Positions 1 to 8,500 are shown, numbered from the stretch's first letter. The stretch is 19,711 nucleotides of DNA from Microcaldota archaeon (GCA_021791775.1 JAJYVY010000007.1:1-19711), one strand, 5' to 3'. Program-made: numbers and translations. The notes: a model not told the origin generated them from the sequence alone.

Positions 1-8
1 TATAAAGT
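1..8 (+). promoter_or_regulatory. TATA box of tRNA-Gln
   Basis: TATAAAGT at the very start of the window lies about 25-30 bases before the first base of tRNA-Gln, the spacing expected for an archaeal TATA box. Anything upstream is outside the window. Confidence 0.5.
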
Positions 9-30
9 AGATTGCGTGAGTATATGCTGC

Positions 31-103
31 AGCTCCATCGTCTAGTGGTCAAGGATACCAGGCTCTGGACCTGGGGACCCCAGTTCGAATCTGGGTGGAG
101 CTA
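31..103 (+). tRNA. tRNA-Gln (CUG anticodon)
   Basis: A complete cloverleaf can be folded. The acceptor stem is AGCTCCA (31-37) with TGGAGCT (96-102), the D stem GTCT/GGAT, the anticodon stem CCAGG/CCTGG, and the T arm CCCAG-TTCGAAT-CTGGG. The discriminator is A103. The anticodon loop CTCTGGA (63-69) places CTG at positions 34-36, which decodes CAG (Gln). An A1-U72 pair is usual for archaeal tRNA-Gln. No intron and no encoded CCA are seen. In most archaea this tRNA is charged indirectly through Glu-tRNA(Gln) and GatDE; neither enzyme is in the window. Confidence 0.93.
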
Positions 104-223
104 ATCCTAATGAGGGGTTATATATATGTCATCGAAATGCCCTCCATGCGTTCTATACCAATACGAATATTCTGAAGGCACAAATGCGCGGGGTTACTCA
201 CATTTATAATTCTGCGCTGCTGA

Positions 224-1486
224 ATGCTTTTGGTTCGAATGAGCTTGATTGGATCACTATCAATAATAGCACCGCTGTTTTTACAGCTAGGCTCTTCATC
301 GATTTCTATACTCATAGCCATCGCGGCAATCATAATAATAGGATATCTTGCCCGGGCGATATTCCATAGGACGAAGATACCGGAAGCGCTGATAATGATA
401 GCCATAGGGCTGCTTCTCGTGCCTATCGGGCATCTTCTCCCTGGAACATATGTCAACTCGCTAAGGTCACTAGCAGCGATATTCGGCGACATAGCCCTAA
501 TAGTGATAATGTACAACGGCGGCAAAACAATAAAGCTGGGCCGCAAGCTCTTCGGCAACACGATAGGTTTTACCCTAGGGATATTTGACGTCATTCTCCC
601 CATGGTAGTGCTGTCAGTCGTCATGTATGTGTGGCTTGGCTGGCCTCTGGTCTATGGGGCCATACTCGGCGCGGTGCTCGGTGAGACATCAACTGTCATA
701 GTAATACCTATCATCAAGAGGCTGAAAATCCAACGCGAGATGTACGATGCGTTGGTACTGGAAACGACACTCAACTCGGTGTTCGACATCCTCATCTTCA
801 CATTGCTTATCGCATTCACAGGCGGGCAGGCTTTTACTGCTAGCGGGATTGCGAGCTTTACGATAGACTACATAAGCGTGTCTATAGCGTTTGGGCTGCT
901 TGCGGGGGTGCTCTGGATAGCGGTCCAGAACTATATAAACGGCGCGCGCGAGTACCTTGCGACTCTTGCCGTAGCCATACTTCTTTTCGGCATTGTGGAG
1001 CTGTTCAACGGCGCAGCGGCAATATCGGTATTGATATTCGCAATCATGATTGGGAACAGCAAGCCGATAGCAAAGTTCTTTGGATTCAAAAAGCTCAAAA
1101 TGGAGGGCGCTATAGCCAGGCGCGCCGTAGAGCACGACATAGAGTTCCTTCTCATGACGTTCTTCTTCGTGTTCATAGGCATGATAGCGATACTTTCGCT
1201 GCAGTATTTCATATATGCGGTGATAATAACGGTCGTGCTCCTAGCTATAAGATACCTTGAGGTATGGCCTGTGCTCCGCAGCAAATTCAGCGAATACAGG
1301 CCGCTCACCTTTGGGCTGATGGAGAGGGGCACTACCGTTGCCGTGTTGGCAGCGATATTATTCTCGATAGGCGGCACATACAACGACCAGATATTCTACA
1401 TCTGCTTCATGGTCATAATACTGACGAACATAGTCGGCAGCCTGGTGATAAGCAGAACTAGAGTCAAGGTGAAGCCTGACGGATGA
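224..1486 (+). CDS. Cation:proton antiporter (Na+/H+ exchanger family)
   Basis: A 420-residue, almost entirely hydrophobic protein with about 11-13 membrane helices, the size and layout of the membrane domain of CPA-type Na+/H+ or K+/H+ exchangers (PF00999). The segment GETSTVIVIP near residue 150 and the ETTLNSVFDI segment near residues 180-190 occupy places where the family has conserved polar and acidic residues in the broken transport helices. There is no C-terminal RCK domain on this chain, but a separate soluble RCK protein follows 81 bases downstream, so regulation could be in trans, as for split Kef/Ktr systems (inference). Start is uncertain: ATG 224 gives the longest form, while ATG 239 (MSLIGSLS) is equally plausible. 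A TTTATAAT-like box lies at 204-211 and a longer TATA run at 119-127. The gene ends at an IS-type hairpin (1486-1532) that may serve as its 3' end. The ion transported cannot be told from sequence. Confidence 0.85.
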   Translation: MLLVRMSLIGSLSIIAPLFLQLGSSSISILIAIAAIIIIGYLARAIFHRTKIPEALIMIAIGLLLVPIGHLLPGTYVNSLRSLAAIFGDIALIVIMYNGGKTIKLGRKLFGNTIGFTLGIFDVILPMVVLSVVMYVWLGWPLVYGAILGAVLGETSTVIVIPIIKRLKIQREMYDALVLETTLNSVFDILIFTLLIAFTGGQAFTASGIASFTIDYISVSIAFGLLAGVLWIAVQNYINGAREYLATLAVAILLFGIVELFNGAAAISVLIFAIMIGNSKPIAKFFGFKKLKMEGAIARRAVEHDIEFLLMTFFFVFIGMIAILSLQYFIYAVIITVVLLAIRYLEVWPVLRSKFSEYRPLTFGLMERGTTVAVLAAILFSIGGTYNDQIFYICFMVIILTNIVGSLVISRTRVKVKPDG

Positions 1487-1532
1487 CGCTTTCGCCCCGC
1501 CCCGAAAAGGGGCAGGTTTTCCTGCTCACTTT
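1486..1532 (-). repeat. Solo IS200/IS605-type terminal hairpin (R1)
   Basis: On the minus strand this reads AGCAGGAAAACC, then a hairpin with core GCCCC-TTTTC-GGGGC, then CGAAAGCGTC. The layout AGCRGGAAAAC-hairpin-GAAAGCG matches the left end of the deleted element at 13548-13848. No transposase sequence adjoins it, so it looks like a solo end. It starts at the antiporter stop codon and could act as an RNA 3'-end structure. A second small hairpin, GCAGG-TTTT-CCTGC, falls within it. Confidence 0.5.
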
Positions 1533-1541
1533 TATAAATAG
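1530..1541 (+). promoter_or_regulatory. TATA box of the soluble RCK gene
   Basis: TTTTATAAATAG is centred about 32 bases before ATG 1568, predicting a transcript start near 1560 and a leader of only a few bases. No strong ribosome binding site precedes the ATG, which fits near-leaderless expression. Confidence 0.55.
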
Positions 1542-1567
1542 TTGCTCCTTAATATTTCTGGGATTGA

Positions 1568-2023
1568 ATGGCGCCTACTAAGCCATACAAGCTAAAGGGC
1601 CATGTGATAGTCTGCGGCTACGGGACTGTGGGCTCGAAGGTTGTGGATACGCTCGTAGAGCACAACATGAGCTTTGTAATAATCGACAGCAGCCCAGAGC
1701 CGGTGAAAAAGGCCGAGGAGCTGGGCTACAATATCATATTCGGCGATGGCACGAGTAGCAGGGTCCTTCGCGATGCTGGCATAACATCTGCGAAAGCGAT
1801 AGCCATAGTCATGGACAACGATGCAAAAAACCTTTTTGCCGTCCTTACAGCCAGAGACCTCAACAAGGAGATATTCATCGCAACGCGCTCCAATGATGAT
1901 TTCATTAGGGAAAAGCTTGTGGAAGCCGGGGCGGATTATATAGTCATGCCGCAGAAAACCGCAAGCAAGGAGATAGTGAAGGAGCTTATCGGAATAGGCG
2001 TAAAACCTACGCCCTCCACATGA
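1568..2023 (+). CDS. Soluble RCK/TrkA-N domain protein
   Basis: 151 residues forming a single TrkA-N (RCK N-lobe) Rossmann domain. The glycine motif is canonical, CGYGTVG at residues 16-22, followed by FVIIDSS, whose acidic residue normally contacts the nucleotide ribose. The C-terminal TrkA-C lobe is absent, so this is a one-lobe protein. RCK domains bind NAD(H), ATP/ADP or c-di-AMP and gate K+ channels, Trk/Ktr transporters or Kef antiporters. Lying just after a cation:proton antiporter with no RCK domain of its own, this is the obvious candidate for its cytoplasmic regulatory subunit (inference). It appears to have its own TATA box at 1530-1541, so it may also be made independently. Confidence 0.88.
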   Translation: MAPTKPYKLKGHVIVCGYGTVGSKVVDTLVEHNMSFVIIDSSPEPVKKAEELGYNIIFGDGTSSRVLRDAGITSAKAIAIVMDNDAKNLFAVLTARDLNKEIFIATRSNDDFIREKLVEAGADYIVMPQKTASKEIVKELIGIGVKPTPST

Positions 2024-2073
2024 GGGATATAAACACAGCGCAATAAGCGTAAATATGAAGGGTGTAAATAGAC

Positions 2074-2274
2074 ATGGGCGTCATGGAAACTGCATATAAA
2101 TATCTTGCAAATCCATCGAAGGAGCAGAAGGGAACACTCAATCGGCAGATGCGTCTTTCAAAGGAACTCCACAGAGGCGGCAGCCGAAGAAGCAGGAACT
2201 ATACAGGTGGCATCGTGACGACCAATCATAGCCACACCCGCAGCCCACATAGCATAAATGCGGGAGGATGCCAC
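2074..2274 (+). mobile_element. Internally deleted IS200/IS605-type element, copy 1
   Basis: The first ~30 codons from ATG 2083 (METAYKYLANPSKEQK...) resemble the extreme N-terminus of IS200/IS605 TnpB (OrfB) proteins. They then jump into a ~60-nt block (about 2174-2236) identical to the copy at 13548-13848. A possible right-end hairpin follows, CCCGCA/TGCGGG, then AGGATGCCAC ending at 2274. Copies 1 and 2 have the same deletion junction, so they descend from one already deleted element that must have moved in trans. The reading frame is open to 2292 but codes no domain beyond the TnpB start. I see no left-end hairpin, so the left boundary is approximate. Confidence 0.6.
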
Positions 2275-3068
2275 AAAACAGTGAGCAATTGAACGTCCCT
2301 GAGGTGGATAGGCGTGACCTTGCCGGCAAGACCCTGGCAGGCCTTGCAATAGCTGCGATAGCGTTTGCGCTGATATCATTTTACGTTGTTGACGGCATAT
2401 CCCACAACACATATGCTTCTGGATACTATACTATTAGCTCGCTATTCGACGCTGTAGGAATAAACACTATGCCGTTGCTGCAGGCAGCCGCCCCACCTTT
2501 CAGTGCAGCTTTCGATGCATTGATACTAATATCTGTGATAGACGGCATTGTGAAAATTGTTGCAGTGGGCCTCGCCCTGGCGGCTGTGGTAGAGATATTG
2601 ACCGGCGCGAATATCGTATCGCAGGTAAACTTCCTAGCCACGAGGAGAATGAGCAACCACATAATAATCTGCGGCTATTCCAGGATAGCGGAGCAGATAT
2701 GCTTAGACTTGAAGAAAAAGAAAGAGAAGTTCATAGTCATAGACAAGAACCCTAGCACCATAGAGCTTCTTTTCGACATAGGGTATCTGGCAGTAAATGG
2801 CGATTTCACTTCGGCAGAAACCCTTGAAGCTGCAAGAGTCGGTCGTGCGCGGGCGATAGTCTTCTCGGCGAAGGATGAGCTTCCGAACCTTATGGGGATC
2901 ATAACCGCCAAACATATCAACAAATCCATAAAGGTAATTTCGCGCGCTTCAGACGAGGTACACTCTATAACCAAGATGCAGCGCGCTGGAGCAGAGCTAT
3001 GCGTTGTTCCTGAAGTGATAAGCGGCGTGGAGATAGGCACCGCAATAACGGAGAGGTTGGTTGGTTGA
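2268..3068 (+). CDS. Two-TM membrane RCK protein, K+-channel-like with degenerate filter
   Basis: 266 residues. A short N-terminal tail precedes TM1 (about 22-42), then a pore-loop-like stretch YYTISSLFDAVGINTMP (about 52-70), TM2 (about 85-112) and a C-terminal TrkA-N domain (about 128-265). The topology is that of MthK-type channels, but the TVGYG filter is replaced by AVGIN. The RCK motif is CGYSRIA rather than GxGxxG; the acidic residue after strand 2 (FVIIDKN-like) is kept. It may be a channel of altered selectivity or a non-conducting regulatory subunit. Its stop codon overlaps the next gene's TTG, implying translational coupling. ATG 2268 is preceded by GGGAGG with zero spacing, and both lie inside the end of the deleted IS element, so the start is doubtful; TTG 2289 is an alternative. 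Confidence 0.8.
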   Translation: MPQNSEQLNVPEVDRRDLAGKTLAGLAIAAIAFALISFYVVDGISHNTYASGYYTISSLFDAVGINTMPLLQAAAPPFSAAFDALILISVIDGIVKIVAVGLALAAVVEILTGANIVSQVNFLATRRMSNHIIICGYSRIAEQICLDLKKKKEKFIVIDKNPSTIELLFDIGYLAVNGDFTSAETLEAARVGRARAIVFSAKDELPNLMGIITAKHINKSIKVISRASDEVHSITKMQRAGAELCVVPEVISGVEIGTAITERLVG

Positions 3069-3787
3069 AAACGCAGAAAGCGAGCTATATCATCCTTGTC
3101 GCAGCGGCTCTACTGTACTCTATTGCGGTGGCGCTGACAATTGCGGCAGGCGTTGATTTCAAGACTTCGGCGGTGTGGAACCTCCTGTCGGCTCTCTATA
3201 TCTACTATAGCCTCATACCCTCAAGCGTGGCAGGCAGCCCATTTGTTTTTGTTGCTGCGCTGCTTGACGCTTTCGTATTCGCATTGCTTGCGGTGTTCCT
3301 TGCCGGGTGGTTCATAAACCTGATAAGAAGCGTGAATCTGAACGAACGATTATCACTATCAAAAATAAAGAAACTGAGGAACCATGTCATAATAGTGCCG
3401 TACAACAATTTCGCCAGGGCACTGGCGGACGAGCTGCGGGAGAGCAAGATAAAATTCGTGATAATAGCTGAAAGGTCGGAGCAGGCCGCAAAGCTCTACA
3501 GCAAGGGCATGCTGGCCGTGGCTGGAAGCATAAAGAAGAAGGAGGTGCTCGAGCTGGCAGGCGTTAGGAAGGCTAGTTATGTGGTTGCATGCGACGACCG
3601 CGATGTAGAGAATGCCATGATAGCGATAACGTCTAAGGATGTCAACCCCGAAATAAAGATAATATCAAGGGTAAAGGATGCTGACAACATGAAGAAGATA
3701 GGCGATGCGGGGGCCACATTCATAGTTGTGCCTGATATAACTGCGGGGGTGAGCCTGGGCGAAGAGATAGTGCGTAGGGCAGCCTAA
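3065..3787 (+). CDS. Second two-TM membrane RCK protein, divergent
   Basis: 240 residues with TM1 (about 6-28), a middle hydrophobic segment SALYIYYSLIPSS (about 40-54), TM2 (about 58-88) and a TrkA-N-like domain from residue ~100. It parallels its upstream neighbour but is more eroded: there is no filter signature, the nucleotide motif reads VPYNNFA with no glycines, and the post-strand-2 acid is IIAERSE. The C-terminal VVPDITAGVSLGEEI matches VVPEVISGVEIGTAI of the neighbour, so the two are probably diverged paralogues. The start is TTG at 3065, overlapping the upstream TGA by three bases, with GAGAGG at 3051-3056 as ribosome binding site. Co-translation suggests a heteromeric complex (inference). 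Confidence 0.78.
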   Translation: MKTQKASYIILVAAALLYSIAVALTIAAGVDFKTSAVWNLLSALYIYYSLIPSSVAGSPFVFVAALLDAFVFALLAVFLAGWFINLIRSVNLNERLSLSKIKKLRNHVIIVPYNNFARALADELRESKIKFVIIAERSEQAAKLYSKGMLAVAGSIKKKEVLELAGVRKASYVVACDDRDVENAMIAITSKDVNPEIKIISRVKDADNMKKIGDAGATFIVVPDITAGVSLGEEIVRRAA

Positions 3788-3919
3788 CGCCATACGGTAT
3801 CATCAAATAGCCGCAAGGAAACCGGGGATTTTAATACGAGGAGGAATTGGGTGCGGATTTCCGCCTATATCTTTGTATACCATTGTCAATAAACGCTGCT
3901 GCGCAACATGCTTGCCGAC

Positions 3920-3956
3920 CGATGAAAGCCTCTGGCTTTAGTCCGAGGTGGTTTAC
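3920..3956 (+). repeat. Possible IS200/IS605 right-end-type hairpin
   Basis: GAAAGCCTCTGG-CTTTAG-TCCGAGG at about 3924-3948 followed by TGGTTTAC has the form of right-end hairpins in IS200/IS605 elements (GAAGCC..GGCTTTAGCC..). It stands alone in the 223-base gap after the RCK genes, 15 bases before hairpin R2. The rest of that gap (3788-3919) shows nothing recognisable. Confidence 0.35.
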
Positions 3957-3963
3957 CGTTTAT

Positions 3964-4016
3964 CTTAAGACAGTGAGCGGGAAATCCCACACCGTTTACG
4001 GGTGGGGATGTCACGA
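3964..4016 (+). repeat. Solo IS-type terminal hairpin (R2) overlapping a gene 3' end
   Basis: CTTAAGACAGTGAGCGGG at 3964-3981 continues through GAAATCCCAC, then an imperfect hairpin CCCACACCG-TTTA-CGGGTGGGG and GGATGTCAC (4006-4014). Bases 3964-3990 recur in inverse orientation at 19051-19077 with one mismatch in 27. GGATGTCAC is also the right-end terminus of the element at 13548-13848. The TGA of the minus-strand membrane protein gene (4011-4013) lies inside this element, so the insertion may have reset that protein's C-terminus. Confidence 0.55.
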
Positions 4017-5516
4017 ATGAGGAGAAGGCGGCGCCGGCGTATTGGATGAATTCTTCTCCTTTTTTTTCGTTTTTATGTAATCTTGATACGTATATTGGTG
4101 TTTGTATCTCGGAGTTGTGACCTGGTCTTCCTTTGCCTGCTGCTCCTCGGCCTTTATAGCTTCTGCTCTATACTTCATGAACTCACGGGCTTCTTGGAGC
4201 TGCCGCTCCTTCGAGCCTGCAATCTCATTGTAGACCGACCTGTCGCGCTTCTTTATCTCTGCAAGGAAGTTCGCATTGAATGCATCTACTTGTCTTTGTC
4301 CTGCTTTGTCTACTCCCTCATTCTGAGCTGCGATGCTGCTATCTATTCTTCTCTCTTTTTTGTCAAGAGCATATTGGCGCATCCTGGCGGCCCACTGACT
4401 GCCCTCTTCTGCGGGTGCGCCAAGCCGTCCAGAAGTTGGAAACCTTGACATTGCGGTGGTCGCAATATCATATCCCAACGCTGCAGCTCCGATCCCTGGA
4501 GCGGTGGCGGCAAATACGGTTGCGCTCTGAGGTGTAAACTTCTTTTCTTCATCGGTGAGCTTTTTCCCTGTTGCCAGCTTATCTTGCACCGCTTTATATT
4601 GGGCGTCTGCCTTCGCCCTTCCAGCGTCACGAAACTTCTGCCATCCTGCATTCAAAGCAAGCTTTTCGTTCTGGGAAAGCTCTATTCCGCTCGCTTCCTT
4701 GTTCTGGGCCATTCTATATGCTATCTTGGACCTTTCGTCTGATTCTTTGTAAAGCCGGTGGCGAAGGTTTCGCTCCGTCTCTGTTATGGTCTTTAGCCGC
4801 ACTGCTGAGTTTTTTGTGCCTGCGCCGACGGGTACTGTGACCGGGCCTGTTCTTCCAGTTACGGTTACTTTAGTAGGCGCCAATATTGTCCCGGTGGTCT
4901 TGGGCCGGACTCCACTTACGGACATGTGGACCGTGCCTCTTGCTTTTGGAGGAAGCGTTTCGACGGCCGTTCTTGTGGCCATTGCTGCAACGGCAGCTTC
5001 ATAAACCACCCTTTCAGACTTGGTTAAATTTGCTGCTGCTGCAATACCTTGCATAGCATCTGCCGTCAATGGTCTTGACAGAGCATTTTCATTTATAGCG
5101 CCGGACCGCATCGCTGCAGAGATCTTGCTTTCAGCAGAATTATAAAGGTCCTTGGCTCTACCTGCCACCACGGTATTCGTTAACTTTTTGGCTTGCTTAT
5201 TCAGCTTTCTCTCTGCTGTTCTGGCCTTTGTAGAATCCTTGAGTGATTTGGTGGGCACCGCAGCTGCCGATTTGCCATAACGTATATAGTTTTTAGGGTC
5301 GCCACCATAGCCTTGTATACTGCCTCCTCTTATGGCGTTGCCGGTTCTTCCGCCGCCCACTCCTCCTCCAATCCCCATTATCGCACCAAGGCCGAAGAGC
5401 GCGAATATGTCTGTGCCTCTGGTCAGGCCCACTGCCGCGGCTATGAGTATTATTATCACAACCAAGGGTATGAGCGCGTAAATCGCCCCTATGCTCATTA
5501 TGGATACCTGTAGCAT
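4011..5516 (-). CDS. Hypothetical membrane protein, Ala/Lys-rich, partner of giant surface protein
   Basis: Unrecognised. From ATG 5516 it has 501 residues; from an upstream start (5594) it would overlap the preceding gene by 38 bases and begin with an atypical basic leader, so I prefer 5516, where GGGAGG directly abuts the ATG. ATG 5498 (MSIGAIYALIP) is an alternative. One strong TM (about residues 8-30) is followed by a hydrophobic Gly-rich segment (35-52, GLGAIMGIGGGVGGG). A long polar Ala/Lys/Glu/Arg-rich region follows, with probable coiled coils toward the end (EIKKRDRSVYNEIAGSKERQ). A Thr/Val/Pro/Gly-rich patch (about 190-240) separates two helical parts. The last residues (TPAPPSPHS) derive from DNA beside and inside hairpin R2. 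An A8 run in the coding strand (4060-4067) lies near the end. It begins 40 bases after the 1986-residue protein, probably in the same operon; an anchoring or assembly role is inference. Confidence 0.7.
   Translation of the reverse strand: MLQVSIMSIGAIYALIPLVVIIILIAAAVGLTRGTDIFALFGLGAIMGIGGGVGGGRTGNAIRGGSIQGYGGDPKNYIRYGKSAAAVPTKSLKDSTKARTAERKLNKQAKKLTNTVVAGRAKDLYNSAESKISAAMRSGAINENALSRPLTADAMQGIAAAANLTKSERVVYEAAVAAMATRTAVETLPPKARGTVHMSVSGVRPKTTGTILAPTKVTVTGRTGPVTVPVGAGTKNSAVRLKTITETERNLRHRLYKESDERSKIAYRMAQNKEASGIELSQNEKLALNAGWQKFRDAGRAKADAQYKAVQDKLATGKKLTDEEKKFTPQSATVFAATAPGIGAAALGYDIATTAMSRFPTSGRLGAPAEEGSQWAARMRQYALDKKERRIDSSIAAQNEGVDKAGQRQVDAFNANFLAEIKKRDRSVYNEIAGSKERQLQEAREFMKYRAEAIKAEEQQAKEDQVTTPRYKHQYTYQDYIKTKKKEKNSSNTPAPPSPHS
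4021..4067 (+). terminator. Possible plus-strand terminator
   Basis: GGAGAAG (4021-4027) pairs with CTTCTCC (4053-4059), immediately followed by eight T (4060-4067). It lies inside the 3' end of a minus-strand gene, about 230 bases beyond the RCK gene pair, and could end their transcript. Archaea often terminate on U-tracts alone. Confidence 0.4.
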
Positions 5517-5556
5517 CCTCCCATCATTATAGTTTCGGCATTTTACATATAAATAT

Positions 5557-8500
5557 CTACCTTTTCTTCCTCCTTCCGATGTAGATAAACGCATATACGG
5601 CTATGCCTGCAGCTATAGCCAAAGAGGCTGCCACTCCGGTGTTCCCGAACGACAATATGTATGAGCCTATAGGGAAGGACTGGTAAGTCGCGTTGGGGGA
5701 TTGGGAATAATTGAATTCTATACTCGGCACCAGGAGGGTGCTAGGCGTGTTGTATGGCTGCTGGAGCGGAGGCTGAATAAATACTCTCGGCTCAGGAGGC
5801 GGATTGCCGTAGTACGCCGCTTCTACCTTGGCCGTTCCTGTGCCGCACGCGATTATGTTGGTGCTGAAGTAACCTGCGCCGTTTGTCGTTACTATATTGG
5901 CTAGGCCCAGCTGCGATGTCAGGACACCTGTACCGTTGGCGTAATCAGGGACGCAGTATTCCCTGTTGCCTTGCGGTGACACTCCATTGCTGGGCAGGTT
6001 GTATTTCCCATAAATGTTGCACTCCCATGTGTTTGCCGTAAGCAGCAGGCTGTTTGGCTCCCAGGAGCACTGCCAGGCATGCAAGGTAGTGTTCTTGAAC
6101 CCGTATTGCGTGCTGTAGGTTATGATGTTGGCCTGCTGTGATCCCAGCACGCCCTGACCTATGGGTGGGTTGGAAGAGAAGACCGGATTCGCAAGGGCGC
6201 AACCCTGCCCTGTGCCGAACGAGCAGTTCAACGCATAGTCATAATACTGGTTCTGCCCTGATATGTATGTTGGGTTCGAATTCCCAGATGCCAGAGGGTT
6301 AAGCTCGGAATTTGACGTGTAAAAGTTTATGTCTGTGTCATAGTAAACGTATATCGGGCTATTCACAGGCAACGGCGACAGTTGGGTGCTGAATATCGAG
6401 GGGTAATACCCCGCACGCCCTTGCACGTGTATCATTGTCTGGTTCGCATTTGTAGCATTGAGAGTAACGGTGGTGTTCAACGGAAGTACGGTTATGTTTG
6501 CTATATCTGCGTCTAACGGCATGTTTATGGTGTTGTTGAATTCATCCACATAAGTGTAATTGATCCTGTTGTAGCCCAGAACGGGCTTGTAATAGCGCAG
6601 GTCAAGGCCGAGATTGTAGACATATGTCTGCAGCTTGAACTGGCTGAAAAGCTTGGCGAGGTTCTGGAACTTGGAGCTATTGTAATACAATATGTTATTC
6701 CCTGGATACAAATTCCCTGGGTTGTAATAGTAGCCTGGTGCGAAGCAAAACGGGCACTGGGCATTTAGAGTCGCTGGCTCCTGTTGCGTCGATGCCTCTG
6801 CTGCGAACCCGGGATATGTGCCTGATGATGTTTTTTGCAGGTAATTTACCTGGTTGTAGTTGTATGAATGGCTTGCGTTTATCACTAGCTCGTATTGCGT
6901 GCCTGCCGACCCTATTGTGAGCGGGAGGTCGGCACATCCGTTTGGTTGCGGAGTGCAGCCGATAACTTGATACGAACCTACAGGCAGGCATGGTGTGCTA
7001 GAACTGCATATTGTAAGGGTGATGGAATCCGCATTGCTGAAACCACCTCCTGGAGGCGCTGAAGCCACAACCTTTCCCTTTCCTCCCTCGCAAGATGAGG
7101 AAGACACTTCCGACTGCCCTATTACGGGTTCGCATACAATGATTGATGTGGGTTCCTGGGCGGAGCTTGTGAACGTTATTTGGTCTGCGAGGCCATAAAT
7201 CGTAGGACTGTATGCTATGGTAAGGGTGCCACCGGCGGCAGTGTATAGAGTCGCCGACTGCCCGATGGGACCTGCGCCTTTGGAAATGATTCCTGTCGGG
7301 GTTACGCTTTGGTTTATGTAAATTTCTCCAAATATTCTATCTGCAAATATGTTTATGTAGACCTGTGGGGGAAGGATTAGCCCGGCATCAGACAAATTCG
7401 CCTCGTAATAGTTTCTCGTCAGGAACTGCCCGAGGACCACACCGCTCTGCAAGATCTCACTAAGCGCGCTGTTTGCGGTGGCCACGCTGGACAAGGAGTC
7501 GACAGTTCCGGAGCCACTTGATGATGGGTTGGCGAATGTGTATGGGGTATTTATGCAGTTTGCATTGTCTGTAGTGCTCTGGATGGTTGTCGGGATGAGC
7601 GATTGTGTATAAAGATAGGAGTAGCTGTATGGCACGAGAATGCTCCCTGTTATGTATGTCTGCAGGGTTGTCGGCGTGAGCGCCTGCAATGGCCCTATTG
7701 GCGGGAAGGTCCCATAGTATATCTGATTGCTGACTATTATCTGGTTGGCGCATGGCGCATTGCCGGTCCCTAGCTGGTATTGCGAGTTGCTGCATGAAGA
7801 GGATATTGTGGTTGTGGTGGTACTGCCAGATCCCCCTACACCGCCGCCACCTCCGAATCCTGCCAGCGATAACGGATATCCTTGATACAGATCCGGGCTT
7901 CCGATCGTCTCTGCATGGTTGAATGCGCTGGGCATGCCTATGAAGGGCGCTAAAGGGGGCGATGTAAATAAGAAACCGCCTGTGGAAGGGTCATATTGAT
8001 ATGACAGTGCGATACTGTTGTCTATGTTGCATGGTGTAGGCGTTGGCGTAGGTGACTCAACATTAGTTGCAGGGGGAGGTATACCTATGTAGCAAGTATA
8101 AGACGAAACCGGGTTTGCCGCCTCTCTTGTGTAATTGTAAGGATTGAAATGTGCTGCAATGAGCTCTGTGTAGTATGGATCGGCCTGCGGTATAGGGGTC
8201 AAGTACAAGTATAGAGTATTATTGAAGTCGGAAGTAAATGATACTGGCTTGGCGGGAAGGGACGGGGAGGCAGGGAATAAAGCATTGTATTGACCGAAGG
8301 GCGCTACGGTAGGGTTGCTGAGCAGTGGGCCAATCGGGGGCGAGCCATTGTATGCGTTCTGGAGAAGAGTGTTGGAAGGGCCATAATCGCAGCCGTAGGC
8401 GCAGTATGTGATTTCATTATTTGGCGATACGGCACCGGTTAAAAATGTTGCGGCGAGAGGCCATCCGTAAGGCGGGTTCCTGAGATTCGGGTTGAATCCT

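Noticed and set aside
3920..4016. A right-end/left-end circle junction of an IS200/IS605 element integrated in the chromosome.
   Set aside because: The two hairpins are adjacent in a suggestive order but belong to different-looking subgroups, so chance neighbouring insertions are as likely.
5517..5594. A longer start for the 501-residue membrane protein.
   Set aside because: It would overlap the end of the giant gene by 38 bases and lacks a ribosome binding site; ATG 5516 fits better.
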